Assembly: GCA_949710005.1 (NCBI GenBank) | Contig: OX453279.1 | Location: 11,738,078-11,802,077 of the forward strand | DNA from: Ricordea florida | Lineage: Eukaryota; Cnidaria; Anthozoa; Corallimorpharia; Ricordeidae | Reading direction: 5' to 3' | Length of the DNA stretch: 64,000 nt | Part shown: positions 52,641 to 63,532 of the stretch, piece after piece | Position numbering within the stretch: position 1 is the first letter of the stretch | How the letters are laid out: each line of letters opens with the position of its first letter | The notes under the pieces: generated by a model | What the model saw: the letters and a program-made list of their open reading frames with translations, nothing else | What the model was told of the DNA's origin: nothing | Databases searched by the model: none | Made by a program: the position numbers and the translations under genes

Positions 52641-53284
52641 GGACACAGAATACTTTGCTCAGCAAAAAAACCTTTAAGAATCCTAATTCCTATTCCAGGA
52701 TGTTCATCACATGCTTGTTGTCACCAAGTCATGTGATAGTTAACCAATCAGATACCAGTTAAACCATATGCTCTCAGACCAGAGCTGCCCTTCCCCGTTG
52801 TAGTTTTGTTTGGTCTATCTGACAGATTAAAATAATATCGTTTCGTCTGAGTTTAGTCTCCAACTGTGTGTATTCCCGGCAACATTATACAGTAACATTA
52901 TACTTGTCTAGTAAGTTCATCAAGCTGATTGTTGTCAATGGTACTGTATGTCCCTAGCATGATCAGACAGTATAAGTAAGATTTCTGTATAACCCCACAC
53001 ATTTATTGTGCATGCATGTTTTTACTCTATTGTTATAAACTTGTTGTATGAAGTAGTACGAGACTGACACATGCATGATAAATGTATGGGGTTTTATGGA
53101 AATTTTGCCAGTACCAGTATCAGTATCATAATTATTTAAAAAAAAACACTTTATTATCCATGGTCCTATAAAGACCACCGGATAGAAAGGGGATTTCACT
53201 GCTATTGTGGAATAATCACTTGACATGAATACAAATACATGTATAATGTAATTGCCATGGTTTATCATAAATAATAGTATGTAC
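52641..53284. other. Non-coding, presumed intron
   Basis: No supported coding sequence between two exons of the integrase-like gene. Confidence 0.35.
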
Positions 53285-53405
53285 CTGACACACTGAGTCC
53301 ATATGATATCATTCTTCTCTTAAGTGTTCTGCAACTTATATCAATCATAGTAGCAATCTCTTGCAATTTAAAACCTTGTTCAATTAAATGTGAGAGCTGT
53401 TCTTT
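53285..53405 (-). CDS. Integrase-like gene, N-terminal helix-turn-helix exon
   Basis: Minus-strand frame reading LIEQGFKLQEIATMIDI then CRTLKRRMISYGLSV, a helix-turn-helix of the kind that precedes the integrase core in this family. It ends at a TGTCAG/GTAC donor at 53284. Strand, order and domain fit the fragments at 52.5 and 42.3-43.0 kb. Confidence 0.5.
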
Positions 53406-53430
53406 GCTTCACACGTACGAGGGTCTTCCA

Positions 53431-54068
53431 CATCTACCATCTTGTTGCACGCAAGCTCTATAACCTCCATAAGAATTCTCAGTTCTTTCAATCTCTAACA
53501 GCAAACTATGAGCTCTTCCAACATCCTCTGCAAAAAATCTACTTTACAAACAAGAAGCTGAAAATCTCCATGGCCATTTTGTATGCCTTGAACTCTATTT
53601 AAAATGTTGATGATATTATGAACACAGTGTAACAAATATGAGATATTGTCCATTTTTAATCCCAGAGTGAGGTACCTCAGGTAAGGTCATGAGGCTTACA
53701 TGAAGTACTTGACCGTTTCGTTCACGTGAGCGAGGTTAGTCAGCCTGCGCTCCTTCGTAAATGACTGGATTGCGGTTGGATGATACAAAGTTGAATGTTG
53801 AATAGCGAGAGCTTAGAGCGTAAAAGGGAAAGGTGGTGGTTGGATGGCAAAGAAGTACAACATGTTGAATATCAAAACGTTCAATAGAAAAACTAAGCTT
53901 GAAATATTGCATTGCCACAACTACAAAGTTCAATTACGAAATTAGTTTGTTGAGGATTTGATGGCCTCATTACATTGGGTTGCGGTTGGATATCGAAAAG
54001 AAGCAAATTGCATGTTGAATTACATGAAGTATAACGTTTAATACTTTTTTTTAATGTTAGTATGGAGA
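53431..54068. other. Non-coding
   Basis: No gene. TTGCGGTTGGAT occurs at 53772 and 53979, and variants of TGAATGTTGAAT nearby; a faint repeat. Confidence 0.4.

Positions 54069-54108
<40 letters not shown>
54069..54108. repeat. (ATT)13 microsatellite
   Basis: Uninterrupted ATT units, directly upstream of the retrotransposon fragment. Confidence 0.95.
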
Positions 54109-54112
<4 letters not shown>

Positions 54113-54119
54113 TATAATT

Positions 54120-54480
54120 GTGTGTGACAGTGACTTGAAAGCAGCCTTTGTCCTTTTGGCTGTTGCACTTCAAAAGCCAAGCCCAAAATCTAAGACAAAA
54201 GACCATCAGGATTTCTTATCTAAGCGCCTTGCGCTCTGGAAGGAAGGGGAAATCAGCAAGTTGCTACGCGAAGGTAGAATGCTCCAGGGGCGTATTGGAA
54301 AGCTTAAGACATTTGATCAACCGGAAAAATCCAAGATATTTGCTAAGCTTGTGCTCGAAGGACAAATCAATTCAGCGCTGCGTTTCCTTAGCAAAACATC
54401 AACAGGGGGCGTGCTGGAGCTAACAGATGACCCAGGAGGGAGCCATTACGTAAACACTGTTGAAATAGGTTTTAATAGTT
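54120..54480 (+). pseudogene. Fragment of a non-LTR retrotransposon protein, pre-RT region
   Basis: An open plus-strand stretch of about 110 codons with FLSKRLALWKEGEISKLLREGR, then IFAKLVLEGQINSALRFLS and GGVLELTDD. I recognise this as the region just before the reverse transcriptase in the family whose C-terminus is at 28.3-29.7 kb. It is flanked by ATT and GAT microsatellites and has no continuation. Confidence 0.5.
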
Positions 54481-54539
54481 TATTTCTTTTACTTTCTTTT
54501 ACCTTGTATATGCCAATTTGTATGGAATATGTTAATTAA

Positions 54540-54741
54540 TGTTATGATGATGATAGTAGTATTAGTATTAGTTGTAGTAACCATGATATCATGACATATA
54601 TGATATGACGATGATGATAATGATGATAATAATAACTTTTTGTGCCTTGGATATTTTAATATCGGAATTTTTACCTTGTAAATGGCAACTTGTCTGGAAT
54701 ATGTTAATAAAGATTTCATTATTAAAAAATTTAAAAAAAAA

Positions 54742-54773
<32 letters not shown>

Positions 54774-54775
54774 AA
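54540..54775. repeat. GAT/ATT low-complexity DNA
   Basis: ATGATGATG-type (54540-54630) and (ATT)n (54743-54771) tracts on either side of two copies of a TTACCTTGTAAATGGCAACTTG-like block (54500 and 54671). Confidence 0.8.
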
Positions 54776-55012
54776 ACACATATTACAAATACAAAATCTA
54801 AATTAACCTTATACTAACAGTACAATTGTTACATTACAATTACAATTGTTAGAAAGGGTATTCACTAGAATTACTTACAGAAATAGTTAACATTCTTCCT
54901 CCACTAAGAACAAAAAGATAGAAAAGTTATAATATTTGAAAAACAGCCCATTTCTCTCTTAAAAATTCCAAATTTTTGCCATTATGTGCAATCTAGAGAT
55001 CAGTTTCAAACT

Positions 55013-55468
55013 TTATTTGAACTTTAAAATTAAAAGCTTTAATATTTGGAATAATTTGGGTCCTTCCCATAGGTAGAGTTTTGCAATGATGAGAAGACAG
55101 GGGCATGTTCTTGTTATAATACCCACAATTATATCTGATTTACTAAGAGAAATTCTCTCCTTTGTAGTGGAAGACCAATACAGTTCAAATTCATCCCAGA
55201 AAGTTTTCGAGTATGGACAACTATATAAAAGATGATGTAATGTTTCTAAATCTGTTTTACAAAAGGAGCATTTATTACAGGTCCTGAAGCCAATCTTGTG
55301 AAGTTTTGTATTGGTAAATAGAAGATAATTGAGTACCTTATACTGAAATGCTTTAACATAAGGCTCAAGTGCAACATTATAAGTTATAATAACAATTCGA
55401 CAATGGTTGAGTCGATGCCGATCGCTCGTACAGTTGACCACGTTCACGTTTTCTTCGTGGACTAACAA
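55013..55468 (-). pseudogene. LINE ORF2 C-terminal fragment with zf-RVT motif
   Basis: Minus strand: FQYKVLNYLLFTNTKLHKIGF, then CSFCKTDLETLHHLLYSCPYSKTFWDEF. The Cx2C...HxxxxC arrangement is the zinc finger found at the end of reverse transcriptases of L1-, CR1- and L2-like LINEs. The catalytic domain is missing. A LINE ORF1 piece on the same strand lies 430 bases upstream, so this is one element with a large internal deletion. Confidence 0.65.
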
Positions 55469-55539
55469 GGTAAGTTTTAAAGAACATTTTACGATGTAAT
55501 TATGAATTTATATCTGTAAACACACTTTGTCCGTGTTTC

Positions 55540-55830
55540 AGGCCTGCACAAGAGAACGATCGAGAGAGAAGATTCACATTTACATCATAGCGAACTTTGC
55601 TCGAAAAGACTCGAATCTTCGCACGAAAGTTCGCGAATTATCGCTTGAAAGTTCGCGGCGAATTACCGCACACAGCGAAAAACTGCCCGAAAGTTCACGC
55701 ATATCGAAACAATAGACGTCGCGAAAATGCGGCGAAATGTCGCGAATTGTCGAAGAGATTTCGTTTCAAGCGAAATTTCCTCGAAAAGCCACGAAAAGCG
55801 CGAATTTCGTCGAAATTCGTTTCCATTACT
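55540..55830. repeat. TTCGCGAA/TCGAAA-rich patch
   Basis: About 20 occurrences of CGAAA, TTCGC or GCGAA on both strands within 290 bases (e.g. GTTCGCGAATTATCGC, GTCGCGAATTGTCG, GCGAATTTCGTCGAAATTCG). CpG-dense island of simple sequence between two LINE fragments. Not a clean tandem repeat. Confidence 0.6.
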
Positions 55831-55896
55831 TTTTCACAATACTGTATTTTTCATCTTCCTTTGGAATTTTCATCTCTTCTCTAAAGACTTTACAAA

Positions 55897-56355
55897 CTAA
55901 TGACTCTGTGTTTCGGTCTTCCATTCATTTTCCGCAATATTGAAAATCTTAATGTTTTCTCTTCTTGTGTATGTCTCTAGTTTAATATTCCGACGTTTCA
56001 ACATCAAGATTTCTTTCTTGAGCAGTTGAATAATTTCTGTGTTCTTGTTCGTGATGGTGCACATTGTAGTCGATGTCGTTTTCATTTCGTGTTCTTCATT
56101 CATGGACTTCATCACTTCATTCAAACTCTTACTTTCGTTTTCAACTTCCGTCAGGCGAGTCTTTACGTCTTCCATTTCATTGATTAAGCCCAACAGTTTG
56201 TCTAGTTTGACATTCATCTCTGTTATCTTCATCTCCAACCTGGCTGGCGTTTCGCAACAAACTTCATCCGTTTGTGAACCACTTTCAAATTGTCTCTTGC
56301 GGCCTTCAGTTTTGGTTTTGCCAACTGTCTGGTCTTTAAGAGGAGTATCCGGCAT
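55897..56355 (-). pseudogene. LINE ORF1-like coiled-coil protein
   Basis: ATG at 56355 opens 152 codons: basic head, a long coiled coil (LEMKITEMNVKLDKLLGLIN ... IIQLLKKEILMLKRRN), and the conserved YTRRENIKIFNIAEN at the end, which opens the RNA-binding domain of L1-type ORF1 proteins. The RNA-binding domain itself is cut off. Such proteins form trimers that coat LINE RNA. Confidence 0.65.
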
Positions 56356-57944
56356 GATTTTATCATTTTAGACAATAGAGGGCTAATTATTTCTTAAAAT
56401 TGCATATAAACGAAACTTTTTAACAGAGCAAACGTAAAGCGCGACCACCTTCCAGGAAGGTCAGTCCCAATCCCCCATAATGTTTAAGAGCGCGTGTCCA
56501 CAAGAGTCGATCATTGAGCGGCAAACTTAAAAATTTCAAAATCACTCAAACTTTGGCTGTTTGTACTCCATATTGATTTACTCATCATTATGTGATTCAT
56601 TTGCCTGATAGTTTGTTGTTTCGAGAAAAAGTAGCAATAATTGATTTCAGGGTCAGAACCAAGAACATTCAGCTTAAAAATTGGCCAGTTTGAAGCGAAT
56701 CGTTTGCCGAAATTTTTATGCCAAAGGACATCCATTTGATCCCAGCTTATTTTACACCTTTTCCAAGTTTTATCTGTTGATTTTTATCAAGATTACAACA
56801 ATTGACGATGTTGAGAAATTCCTCTAAAAAATCACTTAATCCCGTTAGGGAAATAACTAGCTACGTTGAAAAATTGATTTACGCAACTACCTTTGTCACA
56901 AATGAAATAAAGTTAGCATATTAAAGTGAGCACAAAATGGGCTTTCCCCTGATATATTCTTTTTTCTGGGGAAATTAAATCGTGCTCTATGATAGAGAGC
57001 TAAAAATTACAGTCAACCGTGAAATCAAACAAGCAAGAGATTGTGTGACAGGCCGTGACAGACAATGCTATTGGGATTTTATTTATATATTTTAGTCCTA
57101 TTATAAACTCCTAAAAACACGCATGGTCTTTTGCTACTGTTGGTTTTGACTATTCATTATTTTGGTTGAATAAAATAGAATAAAGGTCCAACCAGTCACA
57201 GTGTATCAACAATTTAAAGTTTCTAGTTTTGACTTTTCTTTAGAAATTATATTACAATGTTGATTCTTGAAGTGAACTATTTGTCCGAGTTGCAATGGTA
57301 GCTTATTATCTTCCCCGATTTTGCAAATTTTCCCACAGCTTCCGTATAGCTAGCTAGTGTTTCTGTCATACTCTGCCAATGCGATGGCATTTTCATGCTC
57401 TTTTGAGAGAAAAACAGCAATGGCTTGCTCGTATGATAGGTTAGATAAACGAAAGAATCTTGAAATAATTAGTTTACGCAGTTGCCTAAGGATATTACGG
57501 ATCATTGTTCCCACTGGTCATTTTCTGGAGTAACTACAGAGACTGAACTTATCCTTGCAGTGTTGGTGTTTTCAGCGAGGAGGAAACTTCAGCGCAGAAA
57601 CTGGATACAGTTTGCCCATACCACAGGCGTGAACTCGGAGTCGGCTGGCGGCGAAACACTACCAAGTGTTGCGTACCGCAGACCTTATCCAAACACAGAG
57701 CAAATAGAAAAGCAGATCGGGGAGTTTCCAAAATGATATCCGAACATATCTTTAAGACAACCTGAAAGTTTGTCCCAGTTGGATCAGGTGAGCTATGTTT
57801 CAAGTACAGACAGTTGTTACCCTTTTTACGGGAATCAGAAAAATAATTGCTAGAAACAAAAGATAACGCGCCACGGGCATGCTTAGCTTGGATAAGAATG
57901 GATATGTTTTCGTCTAATGAGGAACTGATTATACCAAACATCAT

Positions 57945-59617
57945 ATGAAGTATCATTCCAGCAGAAATCATTTCACAATACGAGCAGCTGTGCAAGGAGG
58001 AAGGCTTCAAACCGATGGGAAGCATCTTTACAGAGTCCTGCATGTCTGCTCTGCTTCTGTTAGGAAATCTTTGAAAGGCTTAGACTACGTTGGTGAGCAA
58101 GGAGCCAAGGCATTTGACAAACTAGAGTTAGCAACCGAAAAAAGAGCAGCTAAAAGTAGCAAAGCGGTACCTTAAAGGCAATTTTAAGGTATAAGGTAAT
58201 TTTTATTGCTACTTCTCTTATAACTATAAGATGTTTATGACTGTGGAAAGACTGGGCTTAGAAGAAAAAATAAGGAACCTATTAGGCTCGTGCAGAAAAA
58301 GAGTTTCAGCAACTGAAGTTTGTTATCTCACGAGCCAAAGAGAGTATCGAGGTCTGTAAGGCCCATTTGTTGCAGTCTACCAACCAGGATGAATGCAGGC
58401 TAGATATCTAGAGTAACCTTGGCGCCTCCTCTATTTTAATAGTGCTTGACTGGGCAATGAAATTTCTGCCCAACAAGTACCGGGTCTGACTAGTTCGGTA
58501 AGAGGGGGATACCGTGGCACCTCACAGTGGCGATTAGACGGAAAGGCCTCGAAATGGAGACGATGACGTTTACTTATGTGTTCGAGAGTGCTATTGCTCA
58601 AGACAGCAGTGCAGTGCTGGCTATACTTGATGATGTTTTCAGCCAACTCAAGACTGTTATACCAGAACTGCAGACTATATTCGAAGTGACAATGCTGGAT
58701 GTTACCATTGTTCACAGACCCTGATTACAGTCCCTCAGACTGCCAAATGTCATTGCCTTTAGATTTCCAGGATTGATCTCTCTGAGCCACAAGGAGGAAA
58801 GGGCGCGTGGAGGGCCTACGACATTAGCGCTGGGAAAACAATCCCGTGGGCAAAGTTCAATGTCCCTGATGAATTGAAACTGATGACGATGGTGGTCAAG
58901 CCCTCTACCAGCAACGCAGTTACGGGGGTTTGTCCCAGTAAGACCTAGACGAACAGGTTGCCAACCCCCTGTAACAGAGACACAAGATGCAGACAGTTCT
59001 CACAGTGCAGATGAGTCAAGCGATACCATGTCCGCTACTAACATCTCTCGATTGTTTATGTGTCCAGAAGAAGGATGCATCAGGACATTTATGCGGCATT
59101 CATTGCTCGTAAAACACTTGGACTTTGGGAAGCACAAGCGAGCACTAGAGCATGAAACACTCTATGACAAGGCCATGATAGAATATGCGTCTAAGCTCGA
59201 CTGTGGCACAAGCAAATTTCCATCTTTGACAGAGGGTAGTAAGGCGTCGCTACCAACGAGTATGCTCACGATGAAATGGGCACTGAAATCAACACAGGCT
59301 CGAAATTTACTGACAAACAAAAGCAGTATCTAAATGCCAAGTTTCAAATCGGAGAAACAACCAGGAACAAGACCGATCCAACTGTCGTTTCCGAAGCCAT
59401 GAGGACTGCGAAAGATAGCAACGGGGAGAGACTTTTTGGATATGGTGATTTTCTCACCAGCCAGCAAATTAGTGCTTATTTCTCACGTCTTGCTGCTAAA
59501 CGAAGAGTCGAGGTAGATCATCCTGGTAGCGAAGACGAGACTCCAGAAAACGACCTTCACAGTGTGCCAAGGGGTAAGGTTTTGTCTGCACTGAGCATCC
59601 ATCCTGAACTGAACTGA
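57945..59617 (+). pseudogene. Decayed transposon gene with C2H2 zinc finger
   Basis: Collinear pieces on the plus strand are GRLQTDGKHLYRVLHVC and DYVGEQGAKAFDKLELA (57.95-58.19 kb, ending at a donor), then EFQQLKFVISRAKESIEVC (58.29-58.40). Next is TFTYVFESAIAQDSSAVLAI (58.56) followed in another frame by SDNAGCYHCS near 58.69. A zinc finger at 59046-59120 (Cx4Cx12Hx5H) and a C-terminal part (GSKFTDKQKQYLNAKFQIGE ... FLTSQQISAYFSRLAAK) to 59617 complete it. The Asp in SDNAGCYH may be part of an RNase-H-like active site. Many frame shifts and stops. It lies inside the long TIRs. Confidence 0.5.
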
Positions 59618-60709
59618 TCATTTGACACCTTCAATATCTGTGAGTTAGTGTTGAACTCCAAGCTTAGTTCCTTTTCAGTGCAAATGTTACGGAGTATCTG
59701 TGGAGCATTCGGACTGGACGTGTCAAATATTACAGTCAGAAGGAAAAAACATTTGTAGACTTGCTCTCAAACCTTGTGCAGGGCTGTAGCTGTAATACCA
59801 GCGAGGGCTCATAATGCAGGATTTGGGAGGCTCAACCGCGCAGGATTTAAACCAAGCCAATGCAACCTTGTAGTAAACGTAAAAGTTAATTGTGCATCAG
59901 TTGTTTTATGTTAGTCTTTGAACTACTATCATACTTCTCTAAGGAAAGGAGCTAGTAAGCCGGCATTTGTCAAAGACTGTGTCCCTTGAAGTATTTAAAT
60001 TCAAGTGGTTTGATTCGTTGGTACTCAAATATCTTACAGCTAAGAAATAACCGAGTCATCATCAAACCGTATGCTAAATGAAAAGGATAGTTTTTCTAAC
60101 AACAGAATGGGTGAACGTGATCAGGGGCATCCAGTAACCCTTGCACCCTCCTTTATCGTTAAGTTCAAGTTAGAAACGACATTTGTGTTAATTGTAATCA
60201 TCGCATAAACAAGGTAATGAGGAAACTTGGGTTTCAATCTTGATTTTCTCATCCCATCTGATTGGTCCGTAATTCCACTGATTGACGCACACAATATGGA
60301 AATAGAGCTCCCTAACAGCAGTGTTCACCTGAGCCTAGCTGTTAAAAACTACAATAATAATTAAATACAAATTTACATAATATCAAGTTCAAATAGCCTG
60401 GATATCTAGAGATTTCATTATAATTCAAAATAGAATTCACATACTGAGTGGAATCGATCATTTCTTACACCACCACATACGAGGGAAACGCATAACTAAA
60501 CAAAATACGAAAAATACTGAGATTCAAAAACGAAAATGCTTTGTAAAATATCCTTGATGCAGGAACTTTGAATTTACCTTTCCTTTAACTAAACTAGCAA
60601 TAAAACCGAGCTCTCGTGACGGTCTTGAGTCACGCAATCCATGCGTCCGTGTATTATGTTACGCGTTACGTCTGCCATTTTCAATGCTCTCTCACAGAGC
60701 AATTTCATT
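59618..60709. other. Non-coding 3' part of the long-TIR element
   Basis: No gene recognised between the decayed gene and the right TIR. Confidence 0.4.
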
Positions 60710-61369
60710 TTCCCCCAGACAAATCATCCTAGCAATTGAAATGATACTTCTTTCTTAATTTCCTCTCTAAATTTCATTTCATTTGTGGTAAGGGTAGTGG
60801 GGTAAATTATTTCTTCAATGTAACCAGTCATTTCCGTAGAGAAAAAGCATGATTTTTAAAGGAATTTCCCAACATCACCAATTCTTTCTTTCTTGATAAA
60901 AATCAAGAGATAAAAAGGGGAAATCTTGTAGAACAAGCTATCAAGTATATTTCAAGTATATATCAAGTATATTTATTTTGGCGTCCTAGTTTAGGCAAGC
61001 TATTGGCTACAAAATGGCTAGTTTTCGTGCTAAATTTTGTTGGTTTCGGTACTGAAATCAATTATTTTCAATTTCTCCCAAGAGGACAAATTATTTGACA
61101 AATGAAAGACATAATAAAGAATAACTAAATGTGGACTACTAACAGCCAAAGTTTGAGCGATTTTAAGATTGCACGTTTTTGCCACTAATTTCTGATTTTG
61201 CCTGATTCTTGGTGACATTCACTCTTAATACTTGAAACTTAGAAGTTTAATTACAAAATGACAATATTGAATCAGAAAAAGATTCCTAGAGAATGAAAAC
61301 TTGAATGTGCAATCCCAAAATAAGAAAGAATACAGAAAGTACAATGTCAAATCTCAATTTTGAATTTTG

Positions 61370-62044
61370 GCCCCGATGGTACGCAATATGGTAATCCCTA
61401 TTAGCTTTTATACCAAATTCTTTCCGTATAGTTTTTACATGCTGGTTATCTTCCTCAGATATTGGTTCTTCATTTAACTGGGAATAAAATTCTTCTTTAG
61501 TTGGTATAGTTGTAACGCTCAGTTTTTCATAACTATCAGACCAATCATATGGGAATACACCTTTTCATTGTAATAATTCTAATTGTTTACCTTGATAATG
61601 CATCAATAGATTAATGAATTTGTCTCTGGGTAAATTATTAACTAATTTATCTAAGCCAGTTGCCTGCATGAATCGAAAACTATCAATAAATCTTAATTTG
61701 ATAAATACAGGAAAGTTCTCACTGGTTTTATCAAATCGTGAATCTACTAAGATGTTTTTGGAACATGAAATATATGGTTCTTCCGTATTTGCAATGTAGT
61801 CTATTTTTGCATTATTTCCTTCAATTAAGTTTAATTTTGTAATAAATAAGTGTGAATCATACCCAGTTAAATTATGAAATATTACAGGTATGAAGGTTGG
61901 TAATTTATAATTGAGATTGCATTCATTATGAGCTGCACCCCGATATTTCCCAGTTAAATGGCAATGGTCTAAGAATTTATCACCCTCTAATAATTTATCA
62001 CAAATATGACAATGAGTTGCTTTATTAAAATTAGCTTTATCCAA
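61370..62044 (-). pseudogene. Protein-primed DNA polymerase B fragment (Polinton type)
   Basis: The minus-strand frame begins near 62044 with an endonuclease-VII-like zinc/His-Asn-type block (CHICDKLL ... FLDHCHLTGKYRGAAHNEC). The exonuclease/palm approach region HNLTGYDSHLFI follows, and the frame reaches a stop at 61565-61567. Beyond the stop it reads VFPYDWSDSYEKL for another 60 codons to about 61370. This pairing of endonuclease VII motif with a family B polymerase is known from Polintons and related viruses. The catalytic YxDTDS region is absent. It may derive from the same virus type as the block at 19.4-24.3 kb. Confidence 0.65.
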
Positions 62045-62262
62045 AGCATAGTTAGTGGAGGGAGACTGGTTAGGAAACCCGGCAAACTTAAAAGGACCAG
62101 CCTATTGTTTTGAGTTTGACGTTGAGCCAGACCCTGACGTGACAATGACTGTGCAAGCAATTGAGTAGCATTCCAAAACAATATGGCCAAAGATAGCGAT
62201 CTTTTTCTTTTTTGGAGTTGATTTGGAGTGCAGTTCTTGAGGCTTTGGAAGTAGATGACAAT

Positions 62263-62951
62263 GGCCCGATTTATACTAGAGACGGATCATCCGTCCAGAC
62301 GGAACATCAATCTAGTATAAACACGGGACGAAGTATGATACGAACTATCGTTGTTCTCGTAGTTCGTTACGTATTTACACTAGGAGGATAATTCATCTGA
62401 GCGTGACAAACAGGCATGGGTATAAGTCAAATCGTCACCTTGCCGACCTTGACCAAATTGGCGGCAAATTTCAAAACGGTTTGTTAAGCTGTTTTCGGGA
62501 GAAGGAAAAGCTGTTGAAGAAGGACTGTAATCTTTCAAGAGGCTGAATGATGTAATGGCAAATAAGTGTTGCACGGAGGAATTAACCTTTGAGACTAAAG
62601 TTGTTCAATCAGCTAGTCTGGTGGCTGTTTTGCTAAAAAGGAAACTGAGAGAAGAGAGAGGTGAAGATGAACTTCCCTGCCTCTGAGGTAGCCATCTTGA
62701 GTTTTTATTTCACTGCAAGATGACTGCTGGCTTTAGGTAACGAGATCCTGATTTTTGAGTAGTTCGTCTTCTGCACATATTTATACAGACAGACGGATCA
62801 TCCGTCCAGACTTATTATCCACGGTAGTTCGTCTGGACGGATGATCCGTCTGAAAGCCCGTATTTATACACAGAGGAATTATAAGACGAACTACCATTCT
62901 TTGCCCAAGTTCGTCCCAGACGGATGATCCGTCTCTAGTATAAATCGGGCC
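62263..62951. mobile_element. 689-bp non-autonomous DNA element
   Basis: The inverted ends GGCCCGATTTATACTAGAG continue into GACGGATCATCCGTC. AAT flanks both sides (62260-62262, 62952-62954). GACGGATSATCCGTC-type palindromes recur near 62281, 62797, 62830 and 62922, mostly next to TAGTTCGTC blocks. A 3-bp target duplication fits PIF/Harbinger, but that assignment is tentative. No coding capacity. Confidence 0.6.
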
Positions 62952-63226
62952 AATGTCAATGAATACTGCGAAGAAGCTGTGACTGAGATGAGAGGAGGAA
63001 TTTGCTCATATTTCTAAAGATCTTTTAAAGATCCAGGAGATTGTGGTCAGATCAATCGACCTCACTTGGAAACCTGACTAACAGAACTGAACTAAGCTCC
63101 ACTTGTCTCGAAATATCAGTAAAAGTATGACCATTTGCAAGTTCCATAAACTCTTCATGATTTATTTCTGGGGTGCTAGTCAGCATTAACAGCTACTAAC
63201 AACGCTACTTTGCTTCTCTTCACTAG

Positions 63227-63532
63227 GTACAAGACCAAGAGATCTCTTGTCCATTCTGTTCAAAGAAATACAAAAGTGTTGGTGGTTTGAAAAGGCACAT
63301 TACTTGTAAGCATAAAGAGGAAAACGATAATGATCCAGAGACTGATGAAGGCGAAGAAAGCAAATTTACATGTACAAAAGAAATGCTTGCAAATATGGTC
63401 AAGAAAGCCAAAAGCCATTTGGTTAACAACAAGGTGTTCTCGAAGGACATCAGAGAAGAGCTCTTTGCCTATGAATTCACAAACTTATCAGAAGAATCGA
63501 TGGAATTTGCTGAATTACAAAAGATTTTTTAA
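63227..63532 (+). CDS. C2H2 zinc-finger exon
   Basis: After a TTCTCTTCACTAG acceptor the frame runs 101 codons to TAA 63530-63532. One finger, CPFCSKKYKSVGGLKRHITCKH (Cx2Cx12Hx4H), lies at the start, followed by an acidic linker and a helical C-terminus (FSKDIREELFAYEFTNLSE). Upstream exons were not found. Could be a host gene's last exon or part of a multi-copy family. The frame is clean. Confidence 0.5.
   Translation, partial: VQDQEISCPFCSKKYKSVGGLKRHITCKHKEENDNDPETDEGEESKFTCTKEMLANMVKKAKSHLVNNKVFSKDIREELFAYEFTNLSEESMEFAELQKIF

Larger units (their letters stand above)
56525..61190 (+). mobile_element. Long-TIR DNA element, about 4.7 kb
   Basis: About 56525-57005 and 60710-61190 are inverted repeats with roughly three-quarters identity, including CTCAAACTTTGGCTGT, AATAATTGATTTCAG, TTGATTTTTATCAAGA and GAAATTCCTCTAAAAAATCA-like blocks. 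They enclose a decayed plus-strand gene with a C2H2 finger. Very long TIRs suggest a Mutator-like or related superfamily, but I cannot assign it. Ends approximate, no target duplication determined. Confidence 0.6.

Noticed and set aside
54589..54774. Minus-strand frame with poly-Asn and Phe/Ile
   Set aside because: Translation of the (ATT)n microsatellite.
57549..58043. 164-codon minus-strand frame
   Set aside because: It lies opposite the decayed plus-strand element gene and has no recognisable domain; taken as a shadow frame.
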